Assembly (NCBI GenBank): GCA_910574745.1
Contig: CAJTCE010000003.1
Location: 159,134-223,133 of the forward strand
DNA length: 64,000 nucleotides
From: Lachnospiraceae bacterium
Lineage (GTDB): Bacteria; Bacillota; Clostridia; Lachnospirales; Lachnospiraceae
Direction: 5' to 3'
Under the pieces are notes generated by a model, which did not search any database, was not told the origin of the DNA, and saw only the letters and a program-made list of their open reading frames with translations. Both the position numbers and the translations under genes were made by a program. Positions 8,561 through 17,672 of this stretch are shown piece by piece (within the stretch, counting starts at the first letter, position 1; each line of letters starts with the position of its first letter).

Positions 8561-8960
8561 AGGTTATACTATCGAAATTGATTTGCCCAAAAAATGTGAT
8601 TTTAAAAATTATTCCGTGGAATGTACCTATCAATATGACAAAAAGGAAGCAAAATATTCCCTTTCCATGTGGTTGAAGCGAAAAGACATTTCAAACAGAC
8701 ATGCCATTATTTCACAGGAAATTGACACCCAGTTTATTAGCGGAACAAAGGAAACCATTAAAGGAAACATTTGCCGCATTGTAGAACAGGCGCTTATATC
8801 CGGTTTCTTTTCCCCCTATATTCAGGACTATGAATATACTTACGCATGTTTTGATGAAGGGAATGCCCTGTTTGAAAAACGACGCATGGAAGCAAAAAAT
8901 CAGATTACTGCCCCCAAAAAGGAAAGTGAGGTGTCCTTATGTCCAGTCAATGCACACTGA
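8541..8960 (+). CDS. Hypothetical protein preceding the YonO-like polymerase
   Basis: A 139-residue soluble protein of unknown family starting MKAYKNKGYTIEIDLPKK. The start at 8541 follows an AGGAGG site with 6-8 nt spacing. The sequence alternates charged and aromatic residues as in a small alpha/beta fold, with no membrane segment, cysteine cluster or known motif. It overlaps the polymerase gene by 22 nt, so the two are likely translated together. A role as polymerase partner is possible from position only. Confidence 0.65.
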   Translation: MKAYKNKGYTIEIDLPKKCDFKNYSVECTYQYDKKEAKYSLSMWLKRKDISNRHAIISQEIDTQFISGTKETIKGNICRIVEQALISGFFSPYIQDYEYTYACFDEGNALFEKRRMEAKNQITAPKKESEVSLCPVNAH

Positions 8961-11548
8961 TTAAACTGCCTTTAAAAGAATTAATCCGTCAAAACTTTGA
9001 CATGAACCTAAGTCGCGATCAGGAAATTGAAAAAGGATATTTCATCACACAGGAATCTTCTCTTCTTTTTGACCAGATTGAGAGACTTCGGGGAATCCCT
9101 TCATCCCATATCAACGAGGTTATTCTTCTTACGGCTAAAAAGAACCCACGACAGGAAAAAGATTTGAGGCGTGTTTTAAAGGAAGGCTTCTATTATAACG
9201 GCACTCACTATTCCCGTTTCGGAAAATCCGCTTCACAGGCCAAGGAAGGCATTACCGCCTTTGTATGTGACAGTATTTTTGACGAACTTTACAAAATTAC
9301 CCAAATGGAGCTTCCCATAGATGAATGTGTGATTTCCAAGTATGAAGCCCAAAGATGCCTGGTATTCAGTTCCTGTACTTTAATCGAGGAATATATGCCG
9401 AATATTGTGATTACAGGGGAATATCAGAAAGAACTGCAAAACCAGCTGATTAAATATGTTGTGGAAAAAGAAGAAACTTTTACGGATAAAGAAAGCGGCA
9501 AGGAAATCCGATACCGATCCAGAAAAATAGAGGAAGGCCGTCGGGACATCCCCCTCTCTCCCTTTGACGGATGCGGTTGTCATGAATATGAATTTACAAA
9601 AAAAATCAGCAAACAGCTTCAATTAGACTATAACGCCGTAGGTATGCAAATCAGGCTTCCTTTTATAAAAGGCTTTTCCGTCTATGTTCCTTTCCGGAAA
9701 ATTTTAAAGGAATGGGGCTATGAATCCATTACAGACGTTTATGGCACGGAACATCCCGTTGACAGCGTGGACTGTATCTGGAATATTACCATGTTTAAAG
9801 GGCACAAATTGTTTCTGGAAAAATACGGAAATCGTGCCTGGACCGCCTATATGGACACGCTTTCCAAATATCATTTTAAACTTGGTATCAGCAAATACAG
9901 CCATCATATAAAACACATAAATAAATATACGCGCATGAACTTCCAGTATCTGCAATGTCTGGATTTGTGGAATCCCGATTATATTCGTTGTTATGAAAAT
10001 AAAAGCTTTGACAGCTACGACATTCTTGATAAAAAACACGAAGGTAAAATTATCAATCTGGCAGCCTACACCACCGGGCTTTTTGAAAAAATAATCAAGG
10101 GGGAGCCTTTTTATACTTTTAAATTTATGGGTATTACCAATACGAAGGATTACGAACCCGAAAGCAGATATTTAGAGGCCGCACTGATTGACAAGGCCAT
10201 GTTAAAGGATCCCGCCATAAAGCAGTTTTTATACCGGAAATTAAAAAAATATATTGACGAAGCAAAGGTGGGAAAAATTTACTGTTCCGGCTTCTATCAT
10301 ACAGGCGTGGGGGATATGATCGGCTATCTGCAATATGCGGCGGGGCTCTCCCCTGTGGGCTGTCTTTGTGAAAATGAACTGTATTCCGGCAATTTGGATT
10401 GCGGTACCGCCCTTTCCTTCCGTTCGCCTTTAGTCGACCCTTCGGAGGTAAATAAAATCGAAATCGTTCAAAACGAAGTAATAACTAAATGGTTCAGCCA
10501 TTTTAAAGACCAGGATATCGTAATGTTCAATATGTACGATATATCCGCTCCCGGACAGGGCGGGGCCGATTTTGACGGCGATATTTTCTTCCTGTGCGAT
10601 GATCCGGTCATGATTTCCTCAAAAATTGACAAACCGGTCATACTCGATATTGCCGACAAAGCCACTACTCTATCGCTGCCTTATACAAAAGATAATATTA
10701 TAGAGTATGAAATCATGACCAGAGACAGCCGCATCGGGGAAATAACCAACGTAGCAACCAGCATTGAAAACCGGTATACGGACAATGAAGAACTTCAAAA
10801 GCGATATTCCGATTATACCTCTTTACTCAGAATTTTTCAGGGAAAAGAAATTGATTTCTTAAAAACCGGATTCCGGTGGCATATGAACGCAGGATTAAGA
10901 AAGCATTTAAAACAGCTGCCCTATTTTTTGCTGTACAACTATCCCGAAAAGAGAAACACTTATAAAGCCCTCGTAGAAAAAAACAAAAATACGGAGCATA
11001 AAGAAGACAGAATTCCCCTCAATTTTTACCGTTCCCCTTCTCCCATGAACGAGCTGTGCGACTATATCTGCGCCTGGGAAAAAAAGAATATTTTATGGAA
11101 CAATTCCCCTGACCGCCTGAAAGACACTTATGAGTTGATAAACCGCCACGATCTGGATTTTGACGATAAAAATGTCATCCGCACGGTTCGGCGTTATATC
11201 AACAGATATGCTGATGAAATCCGCAGATATAAAAATCTGCAAAAAGAAAACGGCCACGACGAAAGTCTTAAATTGAATATGGAGCTTACTGTCAATCGTT
11301 TTAAATCCCAGCTACAGGAATCCCTTTCCCTCGACGAGGAAACCATAGCCAATTATGTGATTCATGTTTCCTACGCCAGTCCTTCTATCAGCAAGGCTTT
11401 TGCCTGGGCCGGCTATGGAGACTATATCCTAAAAAATCTAAGGAAAAATTCCCCCCGGGAAAAATGTGTTTCCATTAGGGAGGTTGACCCTAAAACCATA
11501 GATTCCTACGAATACTTGGGAAAATATTATAAATGCAAAGAAGGCTGA
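8939..11548 (+). CDS. YonO-like single-chain RNA polymerase (RdRP/QDE-1 fold, DFDGD motif)
   Basis: An 869-residue protein carrying GGADFDGDIFFLCDDP, with the Mg-binding DFDGD at residues 544-548. This is the catalytic signature of double-psi beta-barrel RNA polymerases (compare NADFDGD in cellular beta-prime). About 50 residues earlier, FRSPLVDPSEVNKIEI (R495) matches the R-x-P...P segment of the YonO / eukaryotic RdRP (QDE-1) group. Bacillus phage SPbeta YonO is a DNA-dependent enzyme of this family, and its length is similar. The ATG at 8939 follows GTGAGGTG. It is the largest gene of the early part of the tail operon and faces a sigma-like gene. I infer that it transcribes the island's late genes; template preference cannot be read from sequence. 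Confidence 0.85.
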   Translation: MSSQCTLIKLPLKELIRQNFDMNLSRDQEIEKGYFITQESSLLFDQIERLRGIPSSHINEVILLTAKKNPRQEKDLRRVLKEGFYYNGTHYSRFGKSASQAKEGITAFVCDSIFDELYKITQMELPIDECVISKYEAQRCLVFSSCTLIEEYMPNIVITGEYQKELQNQLIKYVVEKEETFTDKESGKEIRYRSRKIEEGRRDIPLSPFDGCGCHEYEFTKKISKQLQLDYNAVGMQIRLPFIKGFSVYVPFRKILKEWGYESITDVYGTEHPVDSVDCIWNITMFKGHKLFLEKYGNRAWTAYMDTLSKYHFKLGISKYSHHIKHINKYTRMNFQYLQCLDLWNPDYIRCYENKSFDSYDILDKKHEGKIINLAAYTTGLFEKIIKGEPFYTFKFMGITNTKDYEPESRYLEAALIDKAMLKDPAIKQFLYRKLKKYIDEAKVGKIYCSGFYHTGVGDMIGYLQYAAGLSPVGCLCENELYSGNLDCGTALSFRSPLVDPSEVNKIEIVQNEVITKWFSHFKDQDIVMFNMYDISAPGQGGADFDGDIFFLCDDPVMISSKIDKPVILDIADKATTLSLPYTKDNIIEYEIMTRDSRIGEITNVATSIENRYTDNEELQKRYSDYTSLLRIFQGKEIDFLKTGFRWHMNAGLRKHLKQLPYFLLYNYPEKRNTYKALVEKNKNTEHKEDRIPLNFYRSPSPMNELCDYICAWEKKNILWNNSPDRLKDTYELINRHDLDFDDKNVIRTVRRYINRYADEIRRYKNLQKENGHDESLKLNMELTVNRFKSQLQESLSLDEETIANYVIHVSYASPSISKAFAWAGYGDYILKNLRKNSPREKCVSIREVDPKTIDSYEYLGKYYKCKEG

Positions 11549-11553
11549 TAACC

Positions 11554-12411
11554 ATGGAACAGTATTTATATGAAATAATGGAAGATTATAAAAATGCGGA
11601 ATCGGATACAGAAAAAGAAAACATTTTTAAGGAATTTTGTACTTCTCTCTGGTCCTGTGAAAACAAAAGACGGACCTGTACCAAAACAATCCGTTTTTAT
11701 ATCAGAAAAGATTTGCAAATCACCGAAACGGGACAGGTTTTTAACACATGGTCTGAAATTGAATATAAGGGCTACAAGTCTATGTCAAAAGAAACCGACT
11801 GGTGCAGCCTTATAAGGCAAAAAATCAACAATCTGTATACCCGTCATTTCGATAAAGAAGTGATTCTGAACCGGGATTATATGGATCTGTTACATACACC
11901 TAAACGTCTTTACCACCAATGGATAGACGGCATGGAGATGGATGCGGACGAACTTACCGCCATGATTGACGATGCCATAAATGAAGCGGAAATTCTGAAA
12001 GCTTCTTATCAGAAAGCAAAGATGCAGTTATCCTGGGCTGACTATAAAATGCTTACGGAAAAATTCTTGGACAGAATTTTTCAAAGCTGTAAGCTTATTG
12101 ACACCTTTGAAAATGGCGCCCCGGAAACAATTTACAGCTTTATAAATGAAGACAACTTCTATATCCGCTATTTTTGCAAAAGCCTGGAATACCATATGAA
12201 AAACTATACCAAAGAATATTATGGCTTAAAACGCGGCAGGAACAGGCAGTATGTTCGCTGCCGCCTCTGTCAGAAGCTTATTGAGAAAACAAACAACCGT
12301 ATTATTTACTGTAAGGACTGCTCCACTAAAGTCCATAATGCCGCAGCAAAGGAACGGATGAGGAGACATAGACAAAAATGTTACCATTTAGAAAATAGGC
12401 AGGAAGCATGA
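11554..12411 (+). CDS. Zinc-ribbon protein, unknown function
   Basis: A 285-residue, largely helical, charged protein of no recognised family. The C-terminus (about residues 238-260) has CRLCQKL and, 13 residues on, CKDCS, a CxxC-x(n)-CxxC zinc ribbon, followed by a basic Arg/His-rich tail suited to nucleic acid binding. The start at 11554 (MEQYLYEIMED) is preferred because GAAGG lies about 9 nt upstream; an ATG at 11533 is also in frame and would overlap the polymerase gene. Directly downstream of the RNA polymerase, it could be a transcription accessory factor (inference). Confidence 0.65.
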   Translation: MEQYLYEIMEDYKNAESDTEKENIFKEFCTSLWSCENKRRTCTKTIRFYIRKDLQITETGQVFNTWSEIEYKGYKSMSKETDWCSLIRQKINNLYTRHFDKEVILNRDYMDLLHTPKRLYHQWIDGMEMDADELTAMIDDAINEAEILKASYQKAKMQLSWADYKMLTEKFLDRIFQSCKLIDTFENGAPETIYSFINEDNFYIRYFCKSLEYHMKNYTKEYYGLKRGRNRQYVRCRLCQKLIEKTNNRIIYCKDCSTKVHNAAAKERMRRHRQKCYHLENRQEA

Positions 12412-12479
12412 TATTTAAGGGATTTAAAGGCATTTTTACGGTGTTATGTTTACAGTGGTGGAAAGGATGGTGACTGCCT

Positions 12480-13220
12480 TTGCCAAAGGATGAATTAAAA
12501 CTGTACCGTGGCGAGGATTTTATAATTTCCGACCACATTCATATCCATCAGCCTACCTTAAATGAAATCTGTGATTACGGCGAGGCTGACTATTATGCCA
12601 TGATTTACCAGTTAACTGCAACGCCCCAGTCCATGAAGGCACAGCTGTGGGACGCGGGCATTGATTACACCAAAATAACCCCATTTGAACTTTTTTACAG
12701 CATTTTATATAAGCTGTTTTCCATGGAAAAAACTTCCATTCTGTTTGGCAGCTTGGACCTTTCAAAGTTTCAGGTTATGCAGAAGCAAGAAGATGGAACG
12801 GTTCTATTGTTTCAGGCAATCGACAACTGCCCCGTCATTATTGATGAATTTACCTATGAAGTAATAACGGATTATTTAAGACAGGTACATATGATACCGA
12901 AGGATGACAGACTTCCGGCAAACAACAGCACAAAAATGATTCTCATTGAAGATGCTAAGGAAGAACTCAGGCAAAATGCTGACAGGGAATACCATTCTCA
13001 GCTGAAAAACCTGATTTCTTCCATGATAAACCGCGAGGGCTTTAAGTACAACCACTCCCAGGTCTGGGATATGAAAATAAACGCCTTTATGGATTCCGTT
13101 AAAAGAATATCCAAAATCAGAAATGCGGATCTGCTTCTGCAAAGCGGATATTCGGGATTTGGCGTAAATCTTAAAGATATACCAAACAAACAATTAGATT
13201 GGTTTGGAGAGCTTTCATAA
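12480..13220 (+). CDS. Phage-like protein, possible tail assembly or structural gene
   Basis: A 246-residue protein, apparently starting at a TTG codon (12480) with GGTGA about 8 nt upstream; an in-frame stop lies just before. It is mixed alpha/beta with a C-terminal part (KINAFMDSVKRISKIR ... LDWFGEL) of a kind seen in hypothetical proteins next to phage tail-tube genes. It lies 43 bp before the tube candidate. Position suggests a tail completion or assembly role; this is not shown by any motif. Confidence 0.55.
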   Translation: MPKDELKLYRGEDFIISDHIHIHQPTLNEICDYGEADYYAMIYQLTATPQSMKAQLWDAGIDYTKITPFELFYSILYKLFSMEKTSILFGSLDLSKFQVMQKQEDGTVLLFQAIDNCPVIIDEFTYEVITDYLRQVHMIPKDDRLPANNSTKMILIEDAKEELRQNADREYHSQLKNLISSMINREGFKYNHSQVWDMKINAFMDSVKRISKIRNADLLLQSGYSGFGVNLKDIPNKQLDWFGELS

Positions 13221-13263
13221 AAGCTCTTTAAATAGAAAACAAAAAAAGAGGAGGAAAAACAAT

Positions 13264-14058
13264 ATGTTTAATCCAAATGAATTAGTTCTTGAAAAGATCA
13301 GAGCCGTTGAGGAATACGACCCCGCCACAAGCGAACTGACAGGCCGCTACACACAGATTGAAGAGCCCAGCTTAAAAACATCTGCGGAAGGCACTACGGT
13401 AACCGACGCTATGGGTGCGGAAATCGTAACCTTCTATCAGGCACAGACAGGTACCTTCAGCTTCACAAACAGTCTCATGTCCTTAGACCTTGCGGCGACA
13501 CAGTTTGGTTCCGACAAGGAAATGGCCGGAAAAGACAACAAAATTGTGATTCCCGTATCCGAAACCATTACTATCGGCGCCGACCATACTGCCGTATTGA
13601 AGTATGTGCCCGTAGGCCCCGCCGGTGCGGAAGTAAAATTTGCCAAGGTTATCAATGAAAACAATACTTTCGGAAAAACCTATGAAGTGTCTGCAGCTGC
13701 CGGAGACGGCGTATTTACACTGAATGCGGAAACAAAAACCCTTACTTTCCCGGAGGATGTAACAGGCAGGGTATTCGTTCAGTACGAAAGAGAATCCGAT
13801 TCCGCAGTAAAGGTAACCAAGAAAGCAGACGCCCTTCCGAAGGTGCGCTCCCTTTTAGTTCATGCTATTTTCCATGATCCCTGCAATACAAATATGGTTT
13901 ATGCCGGCATCATCTCTATTCCCAGAGCACAGATCAATCCGGAATCCGTAGAGTTGAGCTTGAAGCCCGACGGCAAGCACGCTGCTGAATACAAGCTGCA
14001 GAAGCCTTACTGCGACGAAGCTGCCAGACTCTTCGACATTATCGTCTCCGAAGACTAA
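13264..14058 (+). CDS. Probable major tail tube protein
   Basis: A 264-residue beta-rich protein starting MFNPNELVLEKIR, with a strong GAGGAAAAACAAT leader before the ATG at 13264. Its size, high Thr/Val/Ala content, domain-like N-terminal part (an antigen-type beta sandwich near residues 75-165) and a C-terminal stretch with INPESVELSLKPDGK and KLQKPYC are what one expects of a siphovirus tail tube subunit. It is the only good tube candidate in the island and sits at the expected place upstream of the tape measure. Codon use is richer in GC than in its neighbours, as often seen for highly expressed virion proteins. Confidence 0.6.
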   Translation: MFNPNELVLEKIRAVEEYDPATSELTGRYTQIEEPSLKTSAEGTTVTDAMGAEIVTFYQAQTGTFSFTNSLMSLDLAATQFGSDKEMAGKDNKIVIPVSETITIGADHTAVLKYVPVGPAGAEVKFAKVINENNTFGKTYEVSAAAGDGVFTLNAETKTLTFPEDVTGRVFVQYERESDSAVKVTKKADALPKVRSLLVHAIFHDPCNTNMVYAGIISIPRAQINPESVELSLKPDGKHAAEYKLQKPYCDEAARLFDIIVSED

Positions 14059-14061
14059 ACA

Positions 14062-14328
14062 ATGGCAGAAAAACCAACAAACGCCCACTGCTCTATATGC
14101 GGCAAAGGCTACCGTCTCTGCCGCTCCTGCCAGGGGCGGGACTCCCTAAAGTCCTGGCGGTCCGTTACCGATACCATGGAACACTACAAAATATATCTGG
14201 CAATTCATGGGTTTACGCTGTCACAGGATAAAGCCGCCGCAAAAGACGAACTGTGCCGCTGTGATTTATCCGGCCTTCCCGGCTTTAAGCCCGAAATCCG
14301 GGCGGCAATTGAGGAAATTATGTCATAA
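14062..14328 (+). CDS. Small zinc-ribbon protein
   Basis: An 88-residue protein starting 3 nt after the tube stop codon (14058). The N-terminus has CSICGKGYRLCRSCQ, a compact zinc-knuckle pattern, and a further CRC at about residue 71. The C-terminal half is helical. The slot between tube and tape measure is where tail phages usually carry assembly chaperones, but those lack zinc motifs, so the role is unknown. Confidence 0.6.
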   Translation: MAEKPTNAHCSICGKGYRLCRSCQGRDSLKSWRSVTDTMEHYKIYLAIHGFTLSQDKAAAKDELCRCDLSGLPGFKPEIRAAIEEIMS

Positions 14329-14500
14329 TCCTTTTATGGGCACAGAATTTATTTTGAAATCTTCCTAATACAGGGTGGGTGGATGCGCTATGGCCGTCTG
14401 CCTGTCCTGCTTTTGTTTTTTCAAAGGTAGCCCCGTAGAAAATGCAGAACCTACATTACACTTTATATTGACAGCCCCAAACGGCAGAATGGAGATTTTT

Positions 14501-15646
14501 ATGAATATCTACCTGGACCACGCAGCTACCACACCATTATCCCCGCCCATGCAGCAATATTTGTCATCGCTGCTTCACGATTTCGGAAACCCTTCCTCTC
14601 TGTATTCCCTTGGGTTACATACAAAGTCCATTATCGAGAACGCCAGAAGAAACACAGCCGCATTCATCCATGCTTCCAGACAGGACGTCTTCTTTACCGG
14701 CGGCGGCTCCGCCAGCAATACGCTGGCAATAAAAGGCTACTGCTCCCGGCACGACTGCAATATTTTCTACTCTCCCCTTGCCCATAAGTCCATTTTAAAA
14801 TGTGCCGCCTCCTGCAAAAAAAGCCGTCCTTTAAAGGTAGACAAAAAGGGCTTTCTGGATTTAAATGATTTGGAAAAACAACTTTATGAACAGAGCAAAA
14901 CACCTTTTGTTATCATAGAGTATGCCAATTCCGAAATCGGAACTATTCAGCCTGTAGATGAAATCATCCAAATCGTCCACCGCCACAAAGGCATTATTTA
15001 TATAGATTGCACCGGGAGCATTCCTTCAATCCCTTTCGATGTAAAAAATACAGATGTAGATATGTGCGGATTTTCGGCCCATAAGCTGGGCGCACTGAAA
15101 GGCTGCGGCGTTTTTTATAAAAAATCCTCTATCGATATCGAACCGCTGATTTACGGCGCACAAGAGCAGGGGCTGTGGGGCGGCACAGAAAATGTGCTGG
15201 GAATTGCTTCTCTGGGCAAAGCCCTTGAACACTACGACTATTCTTTTGTCTCCTCCAAAAACCGCGATTATGTCTATGATTTTATTCGTACAAGCATTCC
15301 CGGCGCCTATCTGGTGGGCAGTCTTACAAACAGGCTGCCCCATCATTTATATATCTGTTTTCAGGGAATTGAAGGGGAAGCTTTGATGATGCTTTTGGAT
15401 ATGAAAGGCATTCAGGTATCTACCGGCTCCGCCTGCAATGCGGGAAATCTTTCTGCTTCCGATGCTTTATCCGCTATAGGCATGAATGAAAAAGACATTC
15501 ACAGCTGCATCCGCATTACCTTTAGCGGCAGGGAGACCAAAGAAGAATTGGACTACTTCTGCCGCAATTTAAAAGAATCCGTTAACAGACTAAAATCCAT
15601 GAACAAAATCAAATATCCGTACAAGCAGCATAAAGCAGATTTGTAG
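14501..15646 (+). CDS. Cysteine desulfurase (NifS/IscS family) inside the tail operon
   Basis: A 381-residue class V PLP enzyme. It has the N-terminal YLDHAATTP, the FTGGGSASN loop, the PLP lysine in GFSAHKLG (K195) and the mobile active-site loop STGSACNAG (C312), so it looks catalytically complete. The cofactor-stacking His is in LAHKSIL, where housekeeping IscS has EHxS. Family members move sulfur from cysteine onto themselves for Fe-S clusters, tRNA thiolation or DNA phosphorothioation. The start at 14501 follows GGAG; the frame is open further upstream without a good signal. No partner (IscU, MnmA, dnd genes) is nearby. A metabolic enzyme between tail tube and endolysin is unexpected. 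Confidence 0.9.
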   Translation: MNIYLDHAATTPLSPPMQQYLSSLLHDFGNPSSLYSLGLHTKSIIENARRNTAAFIHASRQDVFFTGGGSASNTLAIKGYCSRHDCNIFYSPLAHKSILKCAASCKKSRPLKVDKKGFLDLNDLEKQLYEQSKTPFVIIEYANSEIGTIQPVDEIIQIVHRHKGIIYIDCTGSIPSIPFDVKNTDVDMCGFSAHKLGALKGCGVFYKKSSIDIEPLIYGAQEQGLWGGTENVLGIASLGKALEHYDYSFVSSKNRDYVYDFIRTSIPGAYLVGSLTNRLPHHLYICFQGIEGEALMMLLDMKGIQVSTGSACNAGNLSASDALSAIGMNEKDIHSCIRITFSGRETKEELDYFCRNLKESVNRLKSMNKIKYPYKQHKADL

Positions 15647-15729
15647 AACACATCTGTCCGATTCGCTTGTTTCAGTCAAATTCCCCGAGACAATGGGGAA
15701 TAAAAAACACAGGAAAAGGAGGCTGTAAA

Positions 15730-16635
15730 ATGGCACTTACAATTTCAGACTATGGAATCAACCTGATAAAAAAATTTGAAGGCTGTCGTTTAGCCGCTTA
15801 TAAAGACGCCGTGGGCATTATTACCATAGGCTACGGGTGGACCAAGCCCATAGACGGAAAAGCCCTAACAATGGGCACCACCATTACTTTGGCAAAAGCT
15901 GATGCCTTGTTAAAAGAAGGACTGAAATCCTATGAACAGAAAGTCCAAAAATACGACTACCGTTACCACTGGAACCAGAATCAGTTCGACGCACTGGTCA
16001 GCTTTGCATACAATATCGGTTCCATCGACCAGTTAACAGCCTCGGGAACCAGAAGCATTGTCGAAATTGCCGAAAAGATAACGGCCTATCAGAAAGCCGG
16101 CGGCAAAATACTTCCCGGTCTGGTTAAGAGGCGGGAAGCCGAAAAACAATTGTTTTTAACCCCCGTATCCGGCACTGCTCCATCAGATACAGCCTCCGCT
16201 TTTCCCGTTACCTCTCCCTCTGTCGCACCTGATGTGCAAAATGCTGCGCCCAAAGCCAATATAAAATCCATTCAGACATGGTTGAATGCAAGTTACAAAA
16301 CGGGGCTTGTTCCCGACGGCATCTTTGGTCCCAAAACAAGGACCGCCTTGCTGAAAGCATTTCAAAAAGAAACCGGCTGTGTTTATATAGATGGAATCTG
16401 GGGCAGCGAGTCCAAAACCGCTGCCTCTTTTCATATTCTAAAAAAAGGCTCCGAAGGCATTCTGGTTACAATCTGGCAGGCATGCCTTATCTGCTGCGGC
16501 TTTTTTCCCGGAGAAATCGACGGAAGTTTTCAGGAAAGCACGCTGAATGCAACCCTTTCCTTCCAGAAAGCAGAAGGCCTGATACAAGACGGAATTGTGG
16601 GAGATAAAACCTTGCAGAAAGCTTTAGGGAACTAA
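15730..16635 (+). CDS. Endolysin: GH24 lysozyme with two peptidoglycan-binding domains
   Basis: A 301-residue muralytic enzyme. The T4-lysozyme-type catalytic triad is visible as E17-x8-D26-x5-T32 in a segment beginning KKFEGCRLAAYKD and ending in GYGWT. After a Pro/Ser/Thr/Ala-rich linker (about 145-175) come two PG_binding_1 repeats (LVPDGIFGPKTRTAL and GEIDGSFQESTL ... LIQDGIVGDKTLQ). There is no signal peptide, so release would need the holin next door. The start at 15730 is fixed by AGGAGG. Confidence 0.92.
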   Translation: MALTISDYGINLIKKFEGCRLAAYKDAVGIITIGYGWTKPIDGKALTMGTTITLAKADALLKEGLKSYEQKVQKYDYRYHWNQNQFDALVSFAYNIGSIDQLTASGTRSIVEIAEKITAYQKAGGKILPGLVKRREAEKQLFLTPVSGTAPSDTASAFPVTSPSVAPDVQNAAPKANIKSIQTWLNASYKTGLVPDGIFGPKTRTALLKAFQKETGCVYIDGIWGSESKTAASFHILKKGSEGILVTIWQACLICCGFFPGEIDGSFQESTLNATLSFQKAEGLIQDGIVGDKTLQKALGN

Positions 16636-16704
16636 AAACAAATTCCCAAAAGACTTCTGCCCTTTCCCCACGTTTATATAAAAAGAAAGAGAGATGTTGA
16701 CTCC

Positions 16705-17004
16705 ATGAATATGACCACCTTTTTAATTTTATTATCCGCCTTCTCGGTCATCAGCAGTCTGGTAACCGAAGGCATTAAAAATATGGCCGCCCATAAAGAA
16801 AACCTGTCTTATAATCTCATAACACTGGTTACCGCCCTGATTGTAGGCGGATGCGGAACGGCCGTCTATTACCAGCTGAATGCAATCCCTTTTACAACCA
16901 ACAACATCATTTACATGCTTCTGATGGGCTTCGCCAGCGGGCTGACCGCCATGGTAGGCTTCGACAAGGTAAAGCAGGCCATAGAACAATTTCCCAATAA
17001 ATAG
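16705..17004 (+). CDS. Putative holin
   Basis: A 99-residue membrane protein with three predicted hydrophobic segments (about residues 5-22, 37-56 and 68-86) and a short charged C-terminus (KVKQAIEQFPNK). It lies between the endolysin and a membrane coiled-coil protein, the usual place of a holin that permeabilises the membrane and frees the lysozyme. The family is not recognised by motif; size and context carry the call. Confidence 0.7.
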   Translation: MNMTTFLILLSAFSVISSLVTEGIKNMAAHKENLSYNLITLVTALIVGGCGTAVYYQLNAIPFTTNNIIYMLLMGFASGLTAMVGFDKVKQAIEQFPNK

Positions 17005-17024
17005 GAAAGGCAGATGGATTCCCT

Positions 17025-17597
17025 ATGAATGATTTATTAATAAACTATCTGTCCGCGGCAAATCCTTCCATTATATTTGCCGCCGTAATACTCTGTCTCT
17101 TAAGTTTCTGGTCTCTTTTTAAAAACCGAGGCACAGTCTCGGATTTCTTTAACGGCCTTTATCACAGGAAACAAAATCATGAAAATCTGCTGGCAACTAT
17201 TCAGGAAAACCAGGCAGCGATTAAAACCATTATGGAGAACCGGATTCACGACAGAGAACAATCTTTTGCCATTCAGAAGGAACTGACGGACGCCCAGAAG
17301 GAACTTGCCCAATCTTTTTTTACTATCTCAGAAAAAATTGACGCCATGCAGGCTCATACGGATAAGCGATTTCAGGAAAGCGAGCAAAAGAACAATAAAC
17401 GGATTCGGGCTGAATTAAAAGACAAGATCAGCCGTTCCTACAGATATTACCACTCCATCGGGAAAATCAACGATATGGAGTTGGAAGCATTAGAGGATTT
17501 AATCGAAGAATATGAAGCGGCAGACGGCCAGAACAGCTTCGTACACAGCGTAGTCCAGAAGGAAATGTATACCTGGGAAAAGGTTGATAAAATATAA
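17025..17597 (+). CDS. Single-pass membrane protein with coiled coil, lysis-module associated
   Basis: A 190-residue protein with one N-terminal hydrophobic segment (about 15-32) followed by a long, charged, heptad-like region (about 50-150) rich in Gln, Glu and Lys. It begins 21 nt after the holin stop with a GGAAAGG signal. Similar one-TM coiled-coil proteins accompany holins in Firmicute prophages, but their role is not settled. It might be a spanin-like or holin-regulating protein, or a tail-associated protein. Confidence 0.55.
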   Translation: MNDLLINYLSAANPSIIFAAVILCLLSFWSLFKNRGTVSDFFNGLYHRKQNHENLLATIQENQAAIKTIMENRIHDREQSFAIQKELTDAQKELAQSFFTISEKIDAMQAHTDKRFQESEQKNNKRIRAELKDKISRSYRYYHSIGKINDMELEALEDLIEEYEAADGQNSFVHSVVQKEMYTWEKVDKI

Positions 17598-17672
17598 GTC
17601 TAATACCCCGCCGCAAGCAATCGCTTAGCTCGTTGCCCGCGGGAAAAATGAAAAAGTCAGGATGGTGATGAA

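Noticed and set aside
8939-11548. Viral-type RNA-dependent RNA polymerase of an RNA element
   Set aside because: The DFDGD motif belongs to the double-psi beta-barrel (YonO/QDE-1) family, not to the GDD palm-domain polymerases of RNA viruses, and the neighbours are DNA phage tail genes.
14501-15646. Part of a DNA phosphorothioation (dnd) defence system because of the desulfurase
   Set aside because: No dndB/C/D/E or restriction genes are nearby; neighbours are tail and lysis genes.
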